Positions 5,530 through 5,742 of a stretch of 5,742 bases of DNA are shown in pieces; positions within the stretch are counted from its first letter, which is position 1; each line of letters opens with the position of its first letter. The position numbers and the translations under genes were made by a program. Location: assembly GCA_013002375.1 (NCBI GenBank), contig JABDJW010000090.1, positions 1 through 5,742 of the forward strand, read 5' to 3'. The notes under the pieces were generated by a model. That model searched no databases, was not told the DNA's origin, and worked only from the letters and a program-made list of their open reading frames with translations. Origin of the DNA: Acidimicrobiales bacterium (GTDB lineage Bacteria > Actinomycetota > Acidimicrobiia > Acidimicrobiales > SHLQ01).

Positions 5530-5742
5530 GCGACGCGGGTGACCGTGACCTTGGCCACCGGGTCCTCCCAGCCGACGAGCGCCGGGTCGAGGTCGCCGGA
5601 GCCGGTGATCCCGCCATGGCGCGTGATCACCCCGTGCTCGGCCAGGGCCGGGTCGCTGGTGCCGGTGCCGGCGCCGCCCGAATCCACACCGGTCAGCGGG
5701 CCGCAGGGTGGCACGAGGTCGTCGAAGTCCTCGGTGTTGCGC
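5526..5742 (-). CDS. Unrecognised protein, C-terminal end only
   Basis: The last 71 codons of a minus-strand gene that enters from the right edge. The frame is open to the edge and nearly every codon ends in G or C, which supports real coding. The visible part is soluble-looking, with a Gly/Thr/Ser-rich stretch (GVDSGGAGTGTSD), then EHGVITRHGGITGSGDLD and a strand-like end WEDPVAKVTVTRVA. There is one Cys (PPCGP) and no hydrophobic segment. I do not recognise a family. The ATG at 5714 is internal or accidental, since the frame continues past it to the edge. It converges on the GH26-like remnant: its TAG (5528-5526) and the plus-strand TAG (5527-5529) lie in the same CTAG, leaving no room for a separate terminator. 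Confidence 0.55.
   Translation of the reverse strand, partial: RNTEDFDDLVPPCGPLTGVDSGGAGTGTSDPALAEHGVITRHGGITGSGDLDPALVGWEDPVAKVTVTRVA

Overview
This is a GC-rich window with strong G/C preference at third codon positions. Gene content (a compact Tad-type pilus cluster without a DNA-processing neighbourhood, a kinase-like protein with a DWxCDG-type ectodomain, a LysM protein) suggests a free-living actinobacterium, perhaps of the Acidimicrobiia. The lineage is an inference from composition and gene style; no rRNA or other marker is present.

Positions 1-3851 form one plus-strand cluster for the distal part of a Tad/Flp (type IVb pilus, type II secretion-like) apparatus. It starts with the C-terminal end of a TadC/GspF-type inner-membrane platform protein. 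An A/C-rich leader follows, then a 62-residue pilin-like peptide, two TadE-like pseudopilins and a short TadG-like protein. Next come a membrane-anchored protein with a degenerate protein-kinase fold and an extracytoplasmic FG-GAP-like segment, and a membrane protein ending in a LysM peptidoglycan-binding domain. The five genes from 462 to 3067 are joined by 1- or 4-base stop/start overlaps, so they are almost certainly co-transcribed and translationally coupled. The LysM gene follows after 19 bases with its own ribosome binding site. A plausible division of labour is that TadC and the off-window ATPase drive assembly, the pilin and pseudopilins form the fibre and its base, and the last two proteins regulate, sense or anchor the machine at the cell wall. 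The roles of those last two are inferred.

Positions 3852-3940 are a short intergenic gap holding a perfect 19-base palindrome. It could be an operator for the next gene or the hairpin of a U-less terminator for the pilus operon. Positions 3941-5287 encode an extended/atypical short-chain dehydrogenase of the fatty acyl-CoA reductase/thioester reductase type, in which the usual catalytic Tyr of YxxxK appears to be His.

Positions 5320-5529 hold a 69-codon ORF that looks like only the C-terminal end of a GH26-like glycoside hydrolase, probably a gene remnant. It meets, stop codon to stop codon within one CTAG, the 3' end of an unrecognised minus-strand gene that runs off the right edge. No gene-free stretch exceeds 300 bases. 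I see no tRNA, rRNA, CRISPR array, insertion sequence or attachment site.
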